Source: a virus. Taken from it: a DNA stretch of 20,210 bases. Location of the stretch: IMG/VR virus record IMGVR_UViG_3300032236_001209, positions 1 to 20,210 of that record. One strand, written 5' to 3'. The notes beneath the pieces are model-generated. The model saw nothing but the letters and a program-made list of their open reading frames with translations. It made no database searches and had not been told where the DNA came from. Each line of letters opens with the position of its first letter. Position 1 is the stretch's first letter. A program made the translations under genes and the position numbers. This document shows positions 1-7,634 of the stretch, piece by piece.

Positions 1-709
1 CTGCGGCTTGGAATCGACTTCCAGCTCCAGCCATTGGGATAAGAACATTCATCTTACCACCTTGCCATTTTGGAATACTCATAACTTTATTTTTGTTTAA
101 TTTGTTTTCTATTTTTTCTAATGTCAAATCATGTGGATTGTCCACTCTTAACACATTTGCTCTACTTCTACTTGCTGCCAATAACCCATGTGGAGAGTCT
201 TCTACAATTAGAGTTTCTTCTGGTAAACATCCCATCATACTCATTGTTTTCCAATACATCTCAGGATGCGGTTTAGAGTTCTTTACATCCTCATTAGAGA
301 TAATTAAATCCATATATTCAATTATACCTATCTTTGCTAACATAACCAATACAGACCTTCTAATTGAGTTTGAAGCACATGCCAACTTATATCCTCTATC
401 TCTCAATTCCTTAAATACCTCAATCAATCTTAAATCAGGTTGTAATTGTGATATTGCTTCGATTGTTAAATGTTGTTTTCTATTCCAAACGGTTTCGTAA
501 GTATCTCTATGCAATCCTTTATTTTGTGTAAGTAATTCCAATTTCTGATTAGTTTTTAATCCATCATAAATTGATAAATGTTCTGCTTCTGAAATTACAT
601 ACTTATCGCTCTTTGCAATTTCCCATAAAGCTTTATTTAAGGTATCAAAGTGTATTTGTTTAGCTTCTACCAATACACCATCCAAATCAAATATTATTAA
701 TTTTGTCAT
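1..709 (-). CDS. HAD phosphatase fused to sugar nucleotidyltransferase (3' end outside window)
   Basis: I translated this frame directly from the ATG at 709. It stays open for 236 codons and leaves the window without a stop. Residues 1-215 form a complete HAD hydrolase: DLDGV at 8-12 (nucleophile D8, acid D10), S113 (motif II), K146 in NSKPHP (motif III) and EDS at 170-172 (motif IV). This resembles the beta-phosphoglucomutase/phosphatase branch. At about residue 220 a second domain begins with MNVLIPMAGAGSRF, the glycine-rich nucleotide-binding start of sugar-1-phosphate nucleotidyltransferases. The fusion suggests removal of one phosphate and nucleotide activation of a sugar by one protein (inference). 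Its start overlaps the stop of the kinase-aldolase gene by 4 nt (ATGA), so the two are probably translated together. The sugar and nucleotide are unknown, and most of the second domain is not visible. Confidence 0.85.
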   Translation of the reverse strand, partial: MTKLIIFDLDGVLVEAKQIHFDTLNKALWEIAKSDKYVISEAEHLSIYDGLKTNQKLELLTQNKGLHRDTYETVWNRKQHLTIEAISQLQPDLRLIEVFKELRDRGYKLACASNSIRRSVLVMLAKIGIIEYMDLIISNEDVKNSKPHPEMYWKTMSMMGCLPEETLIVEDSPHGLLAASRSRANVLRVDNPHDLTLEKIENKLNKNKVMSIPKWQGGKMNVLIPMAGAGSRFQAA

Positions 710-2136
710 TTTCTATATTTTTCAGATTGTAAATTTAATAAATAATCAACATCATCTTTCGATATCGGTTTAATCTTACCCAATTTATTTGCGTACCATA
801 AAATATAATTATGAGCTGCCAATGTTTCTTCATCATCAATTACAACTGCATCTGGAAAAGTAAAAGTTTCAATTGGTTTATATTGTGGCCAACTAAAATC
901 AAATTCTTTGAAATTTGGAACTGCTTTTTGAATATATTCTTTTGTAAATGTATTGATACGAGAAATTAAATGAATACATCTCAAATATCTATCCGATGTA
1001 ACTATTAATCCATGGTTTTGTAAAAATATTACTTCTTTTAAATCTGGAGTATTTAAAATTTTACTACTCAATTCAAATCCAGGATTATAATAATCTAAAT
1101 ATGAATATTCAAAATCATCATCTAAAAATATTGAATCTATTATATCTTTGCCATTTTCTAAAGATAATATACAATTTAAATAAATAGGATGTATGTGGAA
1201 AACATATTTTTTAAATCCGGTATGAAATGCCGTTTCCATTGATGGTTTCTTATATGGTGTATTTTTTACCAATCCTAATAATTTAGAATCCAAGTCCGTA
1301 TCAGAAACTATATCATCAAAATTTATATTATAATCAATAACAGAATATCCTTTATTGTACTTTATATCTTTTATTTTCCCCCCTGATTCTTTTATTATCA
1401 TCAATTTTTCATTTATTTTTGATGATATGTTTCCACCTTTGGATTGAACAATACTAATTCTATGACCTAAACTACTATTCATCCATTCAAATTCCTGCAG
1501 CTCCTTATGCATTGTTTCTATGAATTCAAATAATTTATAATCATATCCTTTTTTATTTAAAGTTATTTCAAATCCATGCAAATATTTCATAGTAATAATA
1601 ACATCTGCTTTTTTAATTTGAATATCTCTTATATGATTTGCATCAGTTTCTCTTTGTTCTATTTGCTGATATACCATTTCTTCGGTATATCCTCTTTCAT
1701 TTATATCTCTATTTAATTTAAATTTTATTCTATTTGATTCATCGGTATCTATCCATATATTTAAATCCGAAATATTAGAAGAATAATCAGTATAGAATGA
1801 ATGTAAACCTTCATTTATTATGTATTTGTTTGGTTTTATTTCAATTGTGTTATCAAACATACCGGTAGTATGATTGTAAGGATTTCTATAAATACTTTCA
1901 CAATTTTTTAATTTTTTTAAATCATCATCACCTTTTTGCAAATCATTTGTAAGAGGATTTAAATGTGTATATTTTTCCCAAATTGAATTTTTTCTATCAT
2001 ATTTATGCAAATCATCTCCTGATATTATGGTTGTATTTTCATATCCATAATATAATCTGATGAAATTTGCAATTGTAGATTTTCCACTACCAGAATCACC
2101 TGCTATGTTTATTATTTGTGGTTTAATTTCTACCAT
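706..2136 (-). CDS. Phosphoribulokinase-like kinase fused to class II aldolase
   Basis: This is a 476-aa two-domain enzyme. Residues 1-205 are a P-loop kinase of the phosphoribulokinase/uridine kinase family: Walker A GDSGSGKS at 13-20, DDLHKYDR at 41-48 and the PRK-like EGLH at 109-112. Residues 218-476 are a class II (zinc) aldolase/epimerase domain: KGGNIS phosphate-binding loop at 233-238, PSMExxxH with probable catalytic E301, zinc ligands H314 and H316 in HIHP, and H375 in QNHG. The Glu/His-His/His spacing is close to that of fuculose-phosphate aldolase. Both active sites look intact. A likely role is forming and phosphorylating a sugar phosphate for a glycan donor (inference). The start overlaps the upstream glycosyltransferase by 14 nt, and the stop overlaps the HAD-nucleotidyltransferase start. 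The exact substrate cannot be read from sequence. Confidence 0.88.
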   Translation of the reverse strand: MVEIKPQIINIAGDSGSGKSTIANFIRLYYGYENTTIISGDDLHKYDRKNSIWEKYTHLNPLTNDLQKGDDDLKKLKNCESIYRNPYNHTTGMFDNTIEIKPNKYIINEGLHSFYTDYSSNISDLNIWIDTDESNRIKFKLNRDINERGYTEEMVYQQIEQRETDANHIRDIQIKKADVIITMKYLHGFEITLNKKGYDYKLFEFIETMHKELQEFEWMNSSLGHRISIVQSKGGNISSKINEKLMIIKESGGKIKDIKYNKGYSVIDYNINFDDIVSDTDLDSKLLGLVKNTPYKKPSMETAFHTGFKKYVFHIHPIYLNCILSLENGKDIIDSIFLDDDFEYSYLDYYNPGFELSSKILNTPDLKEVIFLQNHGLIVTSDRYLRCIHLISRINTFTKEYIQKAVPNFKEFDFSWPQYKPIETFTFPDAVVIDDEETLAAHNYILWYANKLGKIKPISKDDVDYLLNLQSEKYRK

Positions 2137-2866
2137 ATTTTTGCCAATCGTTGTGCATGAATAATCCTTCGTTATGTCCTACTTTATATTCTTGTTGCGC
2201 CCACCATTTACTAATATTTCCTTCCAATGCAATTCCTTCACCTGCAAATGGTTTGACAGTATTTAAATAAAATTGTTTTTTATAAAGACATGGGTTGTTT
2301 GTCCAATTACCATAACGAGATGTAGTCCAAAACATATCTTCCGATTTATTTATTTTATCGGGAAATTCTATTGCAGGGTCTAACCAATGTAGTGAATCTA
2401 ATAAATGTGGTGATGTTACTCCAATTTCTTCATCATAATAAGTTAATTCATCTCCTCTCATTCTAAATGAAAAATGTGGGAAACCTGGATTCGTTCTATG
2501 TCTTAATCTAACTACATCCAATCCCATTTCGATTGCCTGATAACTTCTTTTTAATGTATTGTATGTAGTTTCTTTATCTTCAATTAAATTCCAATCATGT
2601 TCTAATACCAAAACATAATCCGATTGTGCATTTTCTGTCAATCTAATGAATGCTTGTCCAATTCCGATGTTTTTTTGTAAACCTATGAAATCCAATTCAA
2701 AATGAGTTGCTATTTGAATATCTTGTGGTGTTACTTCTTGAAATAAAATAGTGACATCATTAACCATATCAAACAATCCATTATTGTGATATGTGGTCAA
2801 TGTATCTACTAATACTTGTCCACTATGCCAACTCAATATTCCTATACTAATTGGTAGTTTTTCCAT
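2123..2866 (-). CDS. GT-A fold glycosyltransferase (GT2-like)
   Basis: This 247-aa protein has the layout of a small family 2-type glycosyltransferase. It starts with a beta-strand and loop (SIGILSWHSG, 7-16), then NIGIGQAF at 66-73, and then a hydrophobic strand ending in LEHDW (88-92). LEHDW sits where GT-A enzymes carry the metal-binding DxD motif, with D91 the likely ligand. There is no signal peptide or membrane helix, so it should act in the cytoplasm on a nucleotide sugar. It overlaps the next upstream glycosyltransferase gene by 20 nt and the kinase-aldolase gene by 14 nt, so it belongs to the same translation-coupled block. Donor and acceptor are unknown. Confidence 0.75.
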   Translation of the reverse strand: MEKLPISIGILSWHSGQVLVDTLTTYHNNGLFDMVNDVTILFQEVTPQDIQIATHFELDFIGLQKNIGIGQAFIRLTENAQSDYVLVLEHDWNLIEDKETTYNTLKRSYQAIEMGLDVVRLRHRTNPGFPHFSFRMRGDELTYYDEEIGVTSPHLLDSLHWLDPAIEFPDKINKSEDMFWTTSRYGNWTNNPCLYKKQFYLNTVKPFAGEGIALEGNISKWWAQQEYKVGHNEGLFMHNDWQKYGRN

Positions 2867-3497
2867 TTCTTAAATAATTTATAAAATATTCATAATCTTT
2901 TTTCTTAATATCATCCCATTCTTTTTCATCTGATGTTGTACTCATTTCCGTTTCAACTCTAAAATTTCTCAAACATCCTTTTGCTACTGGATTTATATCT
3001 TTAATTATGTTATCTCCATACCAAATTTTAATATCATTTGGAATCGGTTGCCAATGTGATTTTTTAAGTAATATCAAACAACCCCATCCCCAATCGTTTA
3101 CACCGGGTTTCCACATATCAATATAAGGTCCTCTTTCTTCATCAATTGTGTCTTTATAATTTCCTTCACCCATACCAATAATACCACTATACATTAAAGT
3201 ATTTTCAGTAATTACTCCAAAGATATTTGGGTCAAAATTTATATCATCATTACATAATGCAATACATTCATTCTTTGCTATTTCAATACCCAAATTCCAA
3301 GCTGGGTTTACATAAATGTTTTCACCTTCCGAAATCAATCTCATCTTTGGTTCAACAAATAAATTCATTCCAGTTGGTGCTGCATTGTCTATAACAATTA
3401 TTTCATCAACATACTCACATTCTCTTAAATCTTCAAGTAACTTTTTAGTTCTATCAGATTTCCAAAGTGTAGGAATTACGACTGTGTATTTATCCAT
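2847..3497 (-). CDS. Glycosyltransferase family 2-like protein
   Basis: This 216-aa protein begins with the GT-A pattern YTVVIPTLWKSDRTKKLL, followed by DEIIVIDNA at 31-39. NPAWNLGI lies at 64-71, and LCNDDINFD at 81-89 supplies the DxD-like metal-binding acids. This order (VVIPT, IIVIDN, a WNxG-type loop, NDD) is typical of GT2-type sugar transferases. It is short for the family, with only a brief C-terminal region after the catalytic core. It overlaps its neighbours by 20 and 22 nt. It is probably a cytoplasmic sugar transferase of the cluster, with substrate unknown. Confidence 0.8.
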   Translation of the reverse strand: MDKYTVVIPTLWKSDRTKKLLEDLRECEYVDEIIVIDNAAPTGMNLFVEPKMRLISEGENIYVNPAWNLGIEIAKNECIALCNDDINFDPNIFGVITENTLMYSGIIGMGEGNYKDTIDEERGPYIDMWKPGVNDWGWGCLILLKKSHWQPIPNDIKIWYGDNIIKDINPVAKGCLRNFRVETEMSTTSDEKEWDDIKKKDYEYFINYLRNGKTTN

Positions 3498-4075
3498 TGT
3501 ATAAATTGTTCAGGTGAAATAACATTTAACATTCTATATTTGTGAACATTATAATACGCATAAGTTTTATAATTTTCAATATTTGGTTGGAATGGTACAT
3601 TTGTACCTCTACGAATAATACCACATCCATAATCGGTATCAACAACTCTAATATCTAAATCAATTGTTTCAACTCTTAATTCTGCAATTGCTTTCCAAAC
3701 ATCACCGGTCCATTCACCACCATTGTCATCTCTTGATTGCATTAATTCGGTCGATGGTAAACAATCGTGGCAAATAATAGTACCATTATCAGATAGATGA
3801 TTTAAAGAATTTTCAATATCTTTTAAAACTTGGTCATCATGATGCAATCCATCTACAAAAATAATATCATATTTTACATCTTCAGAAATACTTTCAAAAT
3901 ATTCATCCGATGTTCCAATAAATGTAACCTCACCTCTCGGAAATGGGTCAATTGAAACTTTGTGTTCTACTTTGATTAAATCAAAATTTGATGTTGGGTC
4001 TTGTGTTCCAACTTCTAAGTAACTTTTATATCCGTATTTTTCAATAAAAGCGTTAATAATGTCTGTTCTTTTCAT
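3476..4075 (-). CDS. Class I SAM-dependent methyltransferase
   Basis: This 199-aa protein matches the Methyltransf_24-type class I fold. A SAM-binding strand YLEVGTQDPTSNF starts at residue 19, an acidic strand end SIDP lies at 41-44, and the family-typical FVDGLHH is at 73-79. DNGTIICHDCLPS (96-108) follows as the strand-4/5 region. Related proteins sit in many polysaccharide clusters and are thought to methylate sugars or amino-sugar groups. That role fits the flanking glycosyltransferase and epimerase, but it is inference. The start lies 3 nt after the epimerase stop, and its stop overlaps the next glycosyltransferase by 22 nt. A role on DNA is less likely, because I see no DPPY/NPPY motif. 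Confidence 0.82.
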   Translation of the reverse strand: MKRTDIINAFIEKYGYKSYLEVGTQDPTSNFDLIKVEHKVSIDPFPRGEVTFIGTSDEYFESISEDVKYDIIFVDGLHHDDQVLKDIENSLNHLSDNGTIICHDCLPSTELMQSRDDNGGEWTGDVWKAIAELRVETIDLDIRVVDTDYGCGIIRRGTNVPFQPNIENYKTYAYYNVHKYRMLNVISPEQFIQWINTQS

Positions 4076-4078
4076 ATT

Positions 4079-5071
4079 TTATTTTTTCCAAAATGAGTAA
4101 ATACCCTTATCTAATTCATATTCGTTCCAATGAAATCTTTCTCTATTAGGTTGTTTTTGAGCCCATTCCCACATTCTTGTCAAACCATCTTTTAATGTAG
4201 TTTTATGTTCAAATCCTAATATGTCTACCGATTTTTGATGTGTTGGTATTGAATATTTAACTTCGTGTCTACCTTCCTTATAAACAACTTCACTACCACC
4301 AATTACTTCTATCAAAACATTGTTTGCTGCATTTATTGACCATTCTTCTATTCCACCTAAGTTTATTATTTCTTTAGATGCTTCTGGTCTTATTGCTGCG
4401 TTCCAAAGTGGTTCTAATATATCATCAATATAACTAAATGCTCTTTTTTGTTCACCATCACCAAATATACTCATAGGTTCTCCGTTCATATGTTGATACA
4501 TCCAAATACCCAATACGTTACGATATTTGTCCCATATGTTTTGTTTGATTCCATAAACATTGTGTGGTCTAATAATACACCAATCCAATCCATGTTGTTC
4601 ACCTGCGATTTGAATATCCATTTCACAACCATATTTTGCAACACCATAAGGGTCAATTGGTGCAGGAATTTGTGATTCATCAAATACTCCATAATTACCA
4701 TGTCCATATACTGCAAGTGTAGATGTAAATACCAATCGTTTAACATTATGTTTAATACATTGATTAACTATTCTTGCTGTTGCAACTAAATTATTTTCAT
4801 AATTAAACTGTCTAATAAATGGTGATAATCCTTCTGCCGCATATGCTGCAAAATGGAATACATAATCAAATTTATATGTTTCGAATACAAAATCTAATTC
4901 ATTTTTTACTAAATTTCTTTGTAAAAAAGTTATATTTTTATTTACATTTTCTTCATATCCACCACTCAAATCATCTATACCAACTACTTCAATTTCAGGA
5001 TGATTTTCAACTAACCAATCTGCAAGCCTACTTCCCAGTAATCCTGCTACGCCCGTTATTAAAACTTTCAT
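4079..5071 (-). CDS. NAD-dependent nucleotide-sugar epimerase/dehydratase (extended SDR)
   Basis: This 330-aa protein is an extended short-chain dehydrogenase of the UDP-glucose 4-epimerase type. The NAD-binding loop TGVAGLLG is at 6-13 and the adenine-ribose acid is in GIDD (31-34). HFAAYAAE lies at 73-80. The catalytic set is S117/T118 with Y142 and K146 in PYGVAKYG. The C-terminal half has the RAFSYIDD substrate-domain pattern. It would interconvert nucleotide sugars in the cytoplasm, supplying the neighbouring glycosyltransferases. Whether it is a GalE, a dehydratase or another epimerase is not settled. The start is fixed by the canonical MKVLITG. This places its first 44 nt inside the upstream glycosyltransferase gene, an unusually long overlap. 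Confidence 0.88.
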   Translation of the reverse strand: MKVLITGVAGLLGSRLADWLVENHPEIEVVGIDDLSGGYEENVNKNITFLQRNLVKNELDFVFETYKFDYVFHFAAYAAEGLSPFIRQFNYENNLVATARIVNQCIKHNVKRLVFTSTLAVYGHGNYGVFDESQIPAPIDPYGVAKYGCEMDIQIAGEQHGLDWCIIRPHNVYGIKQNIWDKYRNVLGIWMYQHMNGEPMSIFGDGEQKRAFSYIDDILEPLWNAAIRPEASKEIINLGGIEEWSINAANNVLIEVIGGSEVVYKEGRHEVKYSIPTHQKSVDILGFEHKTTLKDGLTRMWEWAQKQPNRERFHWNEYELDKGIYSFWKK

Positions 5072-5924
5072 ATTTTTCTATTAATTTATCTACTACTTGT
5101 ATTTGTGTATAATTTGCTATTACTTTTGCCATACCATTGTATGCAATTCTTTCTCTTTCTTCTTCGTTATCGGCATAGTAGTTTATCTTTTCAATACAAT
5201 CGAACATATCGTTGTATAAAATGATTTCTTCACCTTCAACAAATATCTCATCTAATCCTCTACTTTCAGGTAATCTATCTGTAATAACTAATTTACCACA
5301 AGCCATTCCTTCAAATATTCTACGAGTTATTTCTTGCCATCTACTATTTTGAATAACTATTAAACCACTATTTAAAAATTTAGTATGTTCTTCTGCATCC
5401 ATATTATTTCTATTTCCAATAGCACCTTCTGCCCATCTCGTAAGATAATCTAAAAACTCAGAACCACCTGGTCCTCTACTTGTAACTGCGGTGTATTGTG
5501 GTTCGGTATTTAATGGAAACTGAACTGCTGTATCTGCCCAATGTGTTACCCAATCGGAATCAATTCCATTATTTCTATAATGTCTAGCAGATTCTTTATC
5601 AGGAGTTATTGTATAATGGAATCTATGTGATTTAGGATAATTTCTAACCCAGTTTTGAGGGTCATCACCACTTTCTTGTATCCAAAATGCTTCTGGTTTT
5701 AAATTCTTATCTAACCATTTAGAATCAAATCTACCCCAATCCATAAACATTACAATATCCGTTGGTGTATCTTGTTGAATCCACAATTGTAATTGCGAAT
5801 CATCACCATTTGGAATTGGAACTATTTCAGTTTCCCATCCTCTTTCTTTAAATTCATTCAATAAAGATAAAGGTGTTGACCATTTTTCATTTGGTTTATG
5901 GTCGTAAATAAATGTTATCTTCAT
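5028..5924 (-). CDS. CgeB-like GT-B glycosyltransferase
   Basis: This 298-aa protein starts MKITFIYDHKPNEKWS and ends in a GT-B nucleotide-binding region. NSRWQEITRRIFEGMACGKL runs from 193 to 211, followed by VITDRLPESRGLDEIFVEGEEI. E205 in FEGMACG lies where GT-B enzymes bind the donor sugar. The layout resembles CgeB/Glyco_trans_1_2 proteins, which carry a short degenerate N-terminal domain. At under 300 aa it is small for a two-domain GT-B enzyme. Its tail, about 14 residues, is encoded in the same DNA as the NAD-binding loop of the downstream epimerase but in another frame. The upstream gene ends 4 nt into it (ATGA). Substrates are unknown. Confidence 0.8.
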   Translation of the reverse strand: MKITFIYDHKPNEKWSTPLSLLNEFKERGWETEIVPIPNGDDSQLQLWIQQDTPTDIVMFMDWGRFDSKWLDKNLKPEAFWIQESGDDPQNWVRNYPKSHRFHYTITPDKESARHYRNNGIDSDWVTHWADTAVQFPLNTEPQYTAVTSRGPGGSEFLDYLTRWAEGAIGNRNNMDAEEHTKFLNSGLIVIQNSRWQEITRRIFEGMACGKLVITDRLPESRGLDEIFVEGEEIILYNDMFDCIEKINYYADNEEERERIAYNGMAKVIANYTQIQVVDKLIEKYESFNNGRSRITGK

Positions 5925-6580
5925 ATATTATATTCTTCTCTTTTAAAATTTATTCTATAATGGTTTTCACCTTGTTTATTATATGGTGAATATGGGTTCC
6001 AATCATTACCACATTGAATATAATTTAGTTCCGCATTAAATCTATCTCTATAAACTGAATCTAAATTTATTGTTTTTATGTAATTTGATTTTGCCCACCA
6101 AAAATTACCTGAATAGAATTTACAATTTGGTAGGTGTGATAATAATACACCATAGCTATTAAAATTCGTATTTTCAAATAATTTAAAAACATCTTTACAT
6201 TTTTCAATATTATAATAATTCATAAGATGTCTCCAACTTATAATATTATCATAACTTATATCATTTTGTTTAGATGCTCCCTTTGTATGAATATACAAAA
6301 TATAATCGGATTCACCAAATGTTTCTTTATCTTTTTCTATTAATTCAATCGTTGTAAACTCATTACCACCAGCTCTTACTTCTCTAATTTTATAATTTGG
6401 TTTATTAAACTTATAAAATTTTTCTATAATATTATAAGTTGATTGGTTTTCATTAGCAATAGAAATCCCCACATTTAGTATGTAGGGAAAATCAAAATAT
6501 TTTTCTATTAAAGAAATTTGTTCATTAATTATGGATTCAACACCATCAATTGCATATATGTGATAATATATTCTTACCAT
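5921..6580 (-). CDS. Putative glycosyltransferase with YIHTKG motif (rhamnan synthesis F-like)
   Basis: This 219-aa protein does not look like GT2 or GT4. It has the pattern LYIHTKGAS at 95-103, SWRHLMNYY at 115-123 and SGNFWWAKSNYI at 157-168. I associate this pattern with RgpF/rhamnan synthesis F-type glycosyltransferase-like proteins. No classical DxD motif is obvious, and the HTKG and NFWWA blocks are probably the conserved core. It sits between two clear glycosyltransferases, sharing a TAATG junction (1 nt) with the upstream GT2 gene and a 4-nt ATGA overlap with the downstream one. The family call is recognition by motif only. Glycosyltransferase activity is inferred from context. Confidence 0.62.
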   Translation of the reverse strand: MVRIYYHIYAIDGVESIINEQISLIEKYFDFPYILNVGISIANENQSTYNIIEKFYKFNKPNYKIREVRAGGNEFTTIELIEKDKETFGESDYILYIHTKGASKQNDISYDNIISWRHLMNYYNIEKCKDVFKLFENTNFNSYGVLLSHLPNCKFYSGNFWWAKSNYIKTINLDSVYRDRFNAELNYIQCGNDWNPYSPYNKQGENHYRINFKREEYNI

Positions 6581-7203
6581 TATAAAGTATCATAATAATT
6601 GTTTTGTCTTTCTTGTCTTTCTATTGTTTTTGGATGCTTTATACAATATACTTCTTCTGCTGGGAATGCTGTATAATTTTCGTATCCACCAATTCTTTCG
6701 TGTACTTTACCTGCCCACCCAATTGTTTCTTTATTTTTGTAAATACGAGTTTGAACATCTGGAAAGTTTACCCAACCTTTTTCGTTTACATTCCATCTCC
6801 ATTTTTGAATATGTGCATCCGTTAATCCTTCGACAGTATTAATTCTAGGAACTACAATTAAATCTTTATCTGAATTTGTATCTAATATATCTTCCAAATT
6901 AACAATTAAATCTGGTTCCAAATATTCATCCGCATCCAATTGAAATATCCATTCACCTTTACAATTTGAATTTAAAAAATTCTTCCATTGTGCAAAATCA
7001 TTATCAAATTCGGATTCAATTAATGTAATATAATTTGCTTCACCTTGTAATTCCAAATATTCAACCAACTCAGCAGGTGCTTTTGGTGTATCTAATAAAA
7101 CTACTATTTCTGAATTTTCTCCTTTATAGTTTAATAATTGTGTAACTAACCTAATAGTTTCTTGTACCTCATTACAAGCAGTAATTGCGTAACTTATTTT
7201 CAT
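6580..7203 (-). CDS. Family 2 glycosyltransferase (WaaE-like)
   Basis: This 207-aa protein is a compact GT2 enzyme. It opens with ISYAITACNEVQETI at 3-17, and IVVLLDTP at 33-40 forms the second strand. FQLDADEYLEPDL at 87-99 carries the DxD-type metal site (D90, D92). A late VHER at 167-170 is a pattern common in WaaE/KdtX-type and other lipooligosaccharide GT2 proteins. It probably adds one sugar in the cytoplasm. Only a single base separates its start from the stop of the Ser/Thr-rich protein gene, and its own stop overlaps the next start (TAATG). Sugar and acceptor are unknown. Confidence 0.83.
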   Translation of the reverse strand: MKISYAITACNEVQETIRLVTQLLNYKGENSEIVVLLDTPKAPAELVEYLELQGEANYITLIESEFDNDFAQWKNFLNSNCKGEWIFQLDADEYLEPDLIVNLEDILDTNSDKDLIVVPRINTVEGLTDAHIQKWRWNVNEKGWVNFPDVQTRIYKNKETIGWAGKVHERIGGYENYTAFPAEEVYCIKHPKTIERQERQNNYYDTL

Positions 7204-7204
7204 T

Positions 7205-7633
7205 TTAATCTTTTATATCGTTTCCACCATTTGTATAAGTAACATTACTACCAAATGGGAGTGATGTTGCTGTTGATGTTGTTATAGAAAATGAACCCGT
7301 ACCAAATTGAGCAGGATTAAATGTTGTAATATAACCATATCCAGGTGTTGTTGTCAATGTATATGGTGGTGTTGTAGTTCCAAATGAACCACTACTACTA
7401 TCACAATATACCTTAAATGGATTATATGGGTCTGTATGTATTGGCCAAACTGATGGTGTTGGTGTTATATTAGGTGTTCCAAAAGGAAATTTTGGTGATT
7501 CTAAAATCAAAGTTTTATCTTCTACTTTTTCCAATTTTTCTTTTAATAAATCCCATTGTTTTGGAGTAATATTATATTCATGTACTCCTTCTGTGAATCC
7601 TTTTAACCAAAGGACAAATTCTTGTGATGTCAT
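7205..7633 (-). CDS. Small phage protein with Ser/Thr-rich low-complexity tail
   Basis: This 142-aa protein has two parts. Residues 1-40 (MTSQEFVLWLKGFTEG... then TPKQWDLLKEKLEKV) resemble a small helical module seen in many phage hypothetical proteins. Residues 50-136 are low complexity, rich in Thr, Ser, Gly, Pro and aromatic residues, with runs such as TTTPP, TLTTTPGYGY and SITTSTATS. No enzymatic motif, signal peptide or membrane helix is visible. The gene lies between a GT2 gene and an SGNH hydrolase gene with 1-nt gaps on both sides. A disordered linker, a structural/adhesion piece, or an O-glycosylation target are all possible. I do not know its function. Confidence 0.72.
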   Translation of the reverse strand: MTSQEFVLWLKGFTEGVHEYNITPKQWDLLKEKLEKVEDKTLILESPKFPFGTPNITPTPSVWPIHTDPYNPFKVYCDSSSGSFGTTTPPYTLTTTPGYGYITTFNPAQFGTGSFSITTSTATSLPFGSNVTYTNGGNDIKD

Positions 7634-7634
7634 T

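Noticed and set aside
93-500. A 135-aa frame on the plus strand
   Set aside because: It is antisense to the HAD domain of the minus-strand gene, which has a full set of HAD motifs. The plus-strand product has no recognisable domain.
4448-5112. Several plus- and minus-strand frames of 75-97 aa within the epimerase region
   Set aside because: They lie in other frames of a gene with intact NAD-binding and Tyr-Lys motifs. Their compositions are shadow-like, and no gap is left for them.
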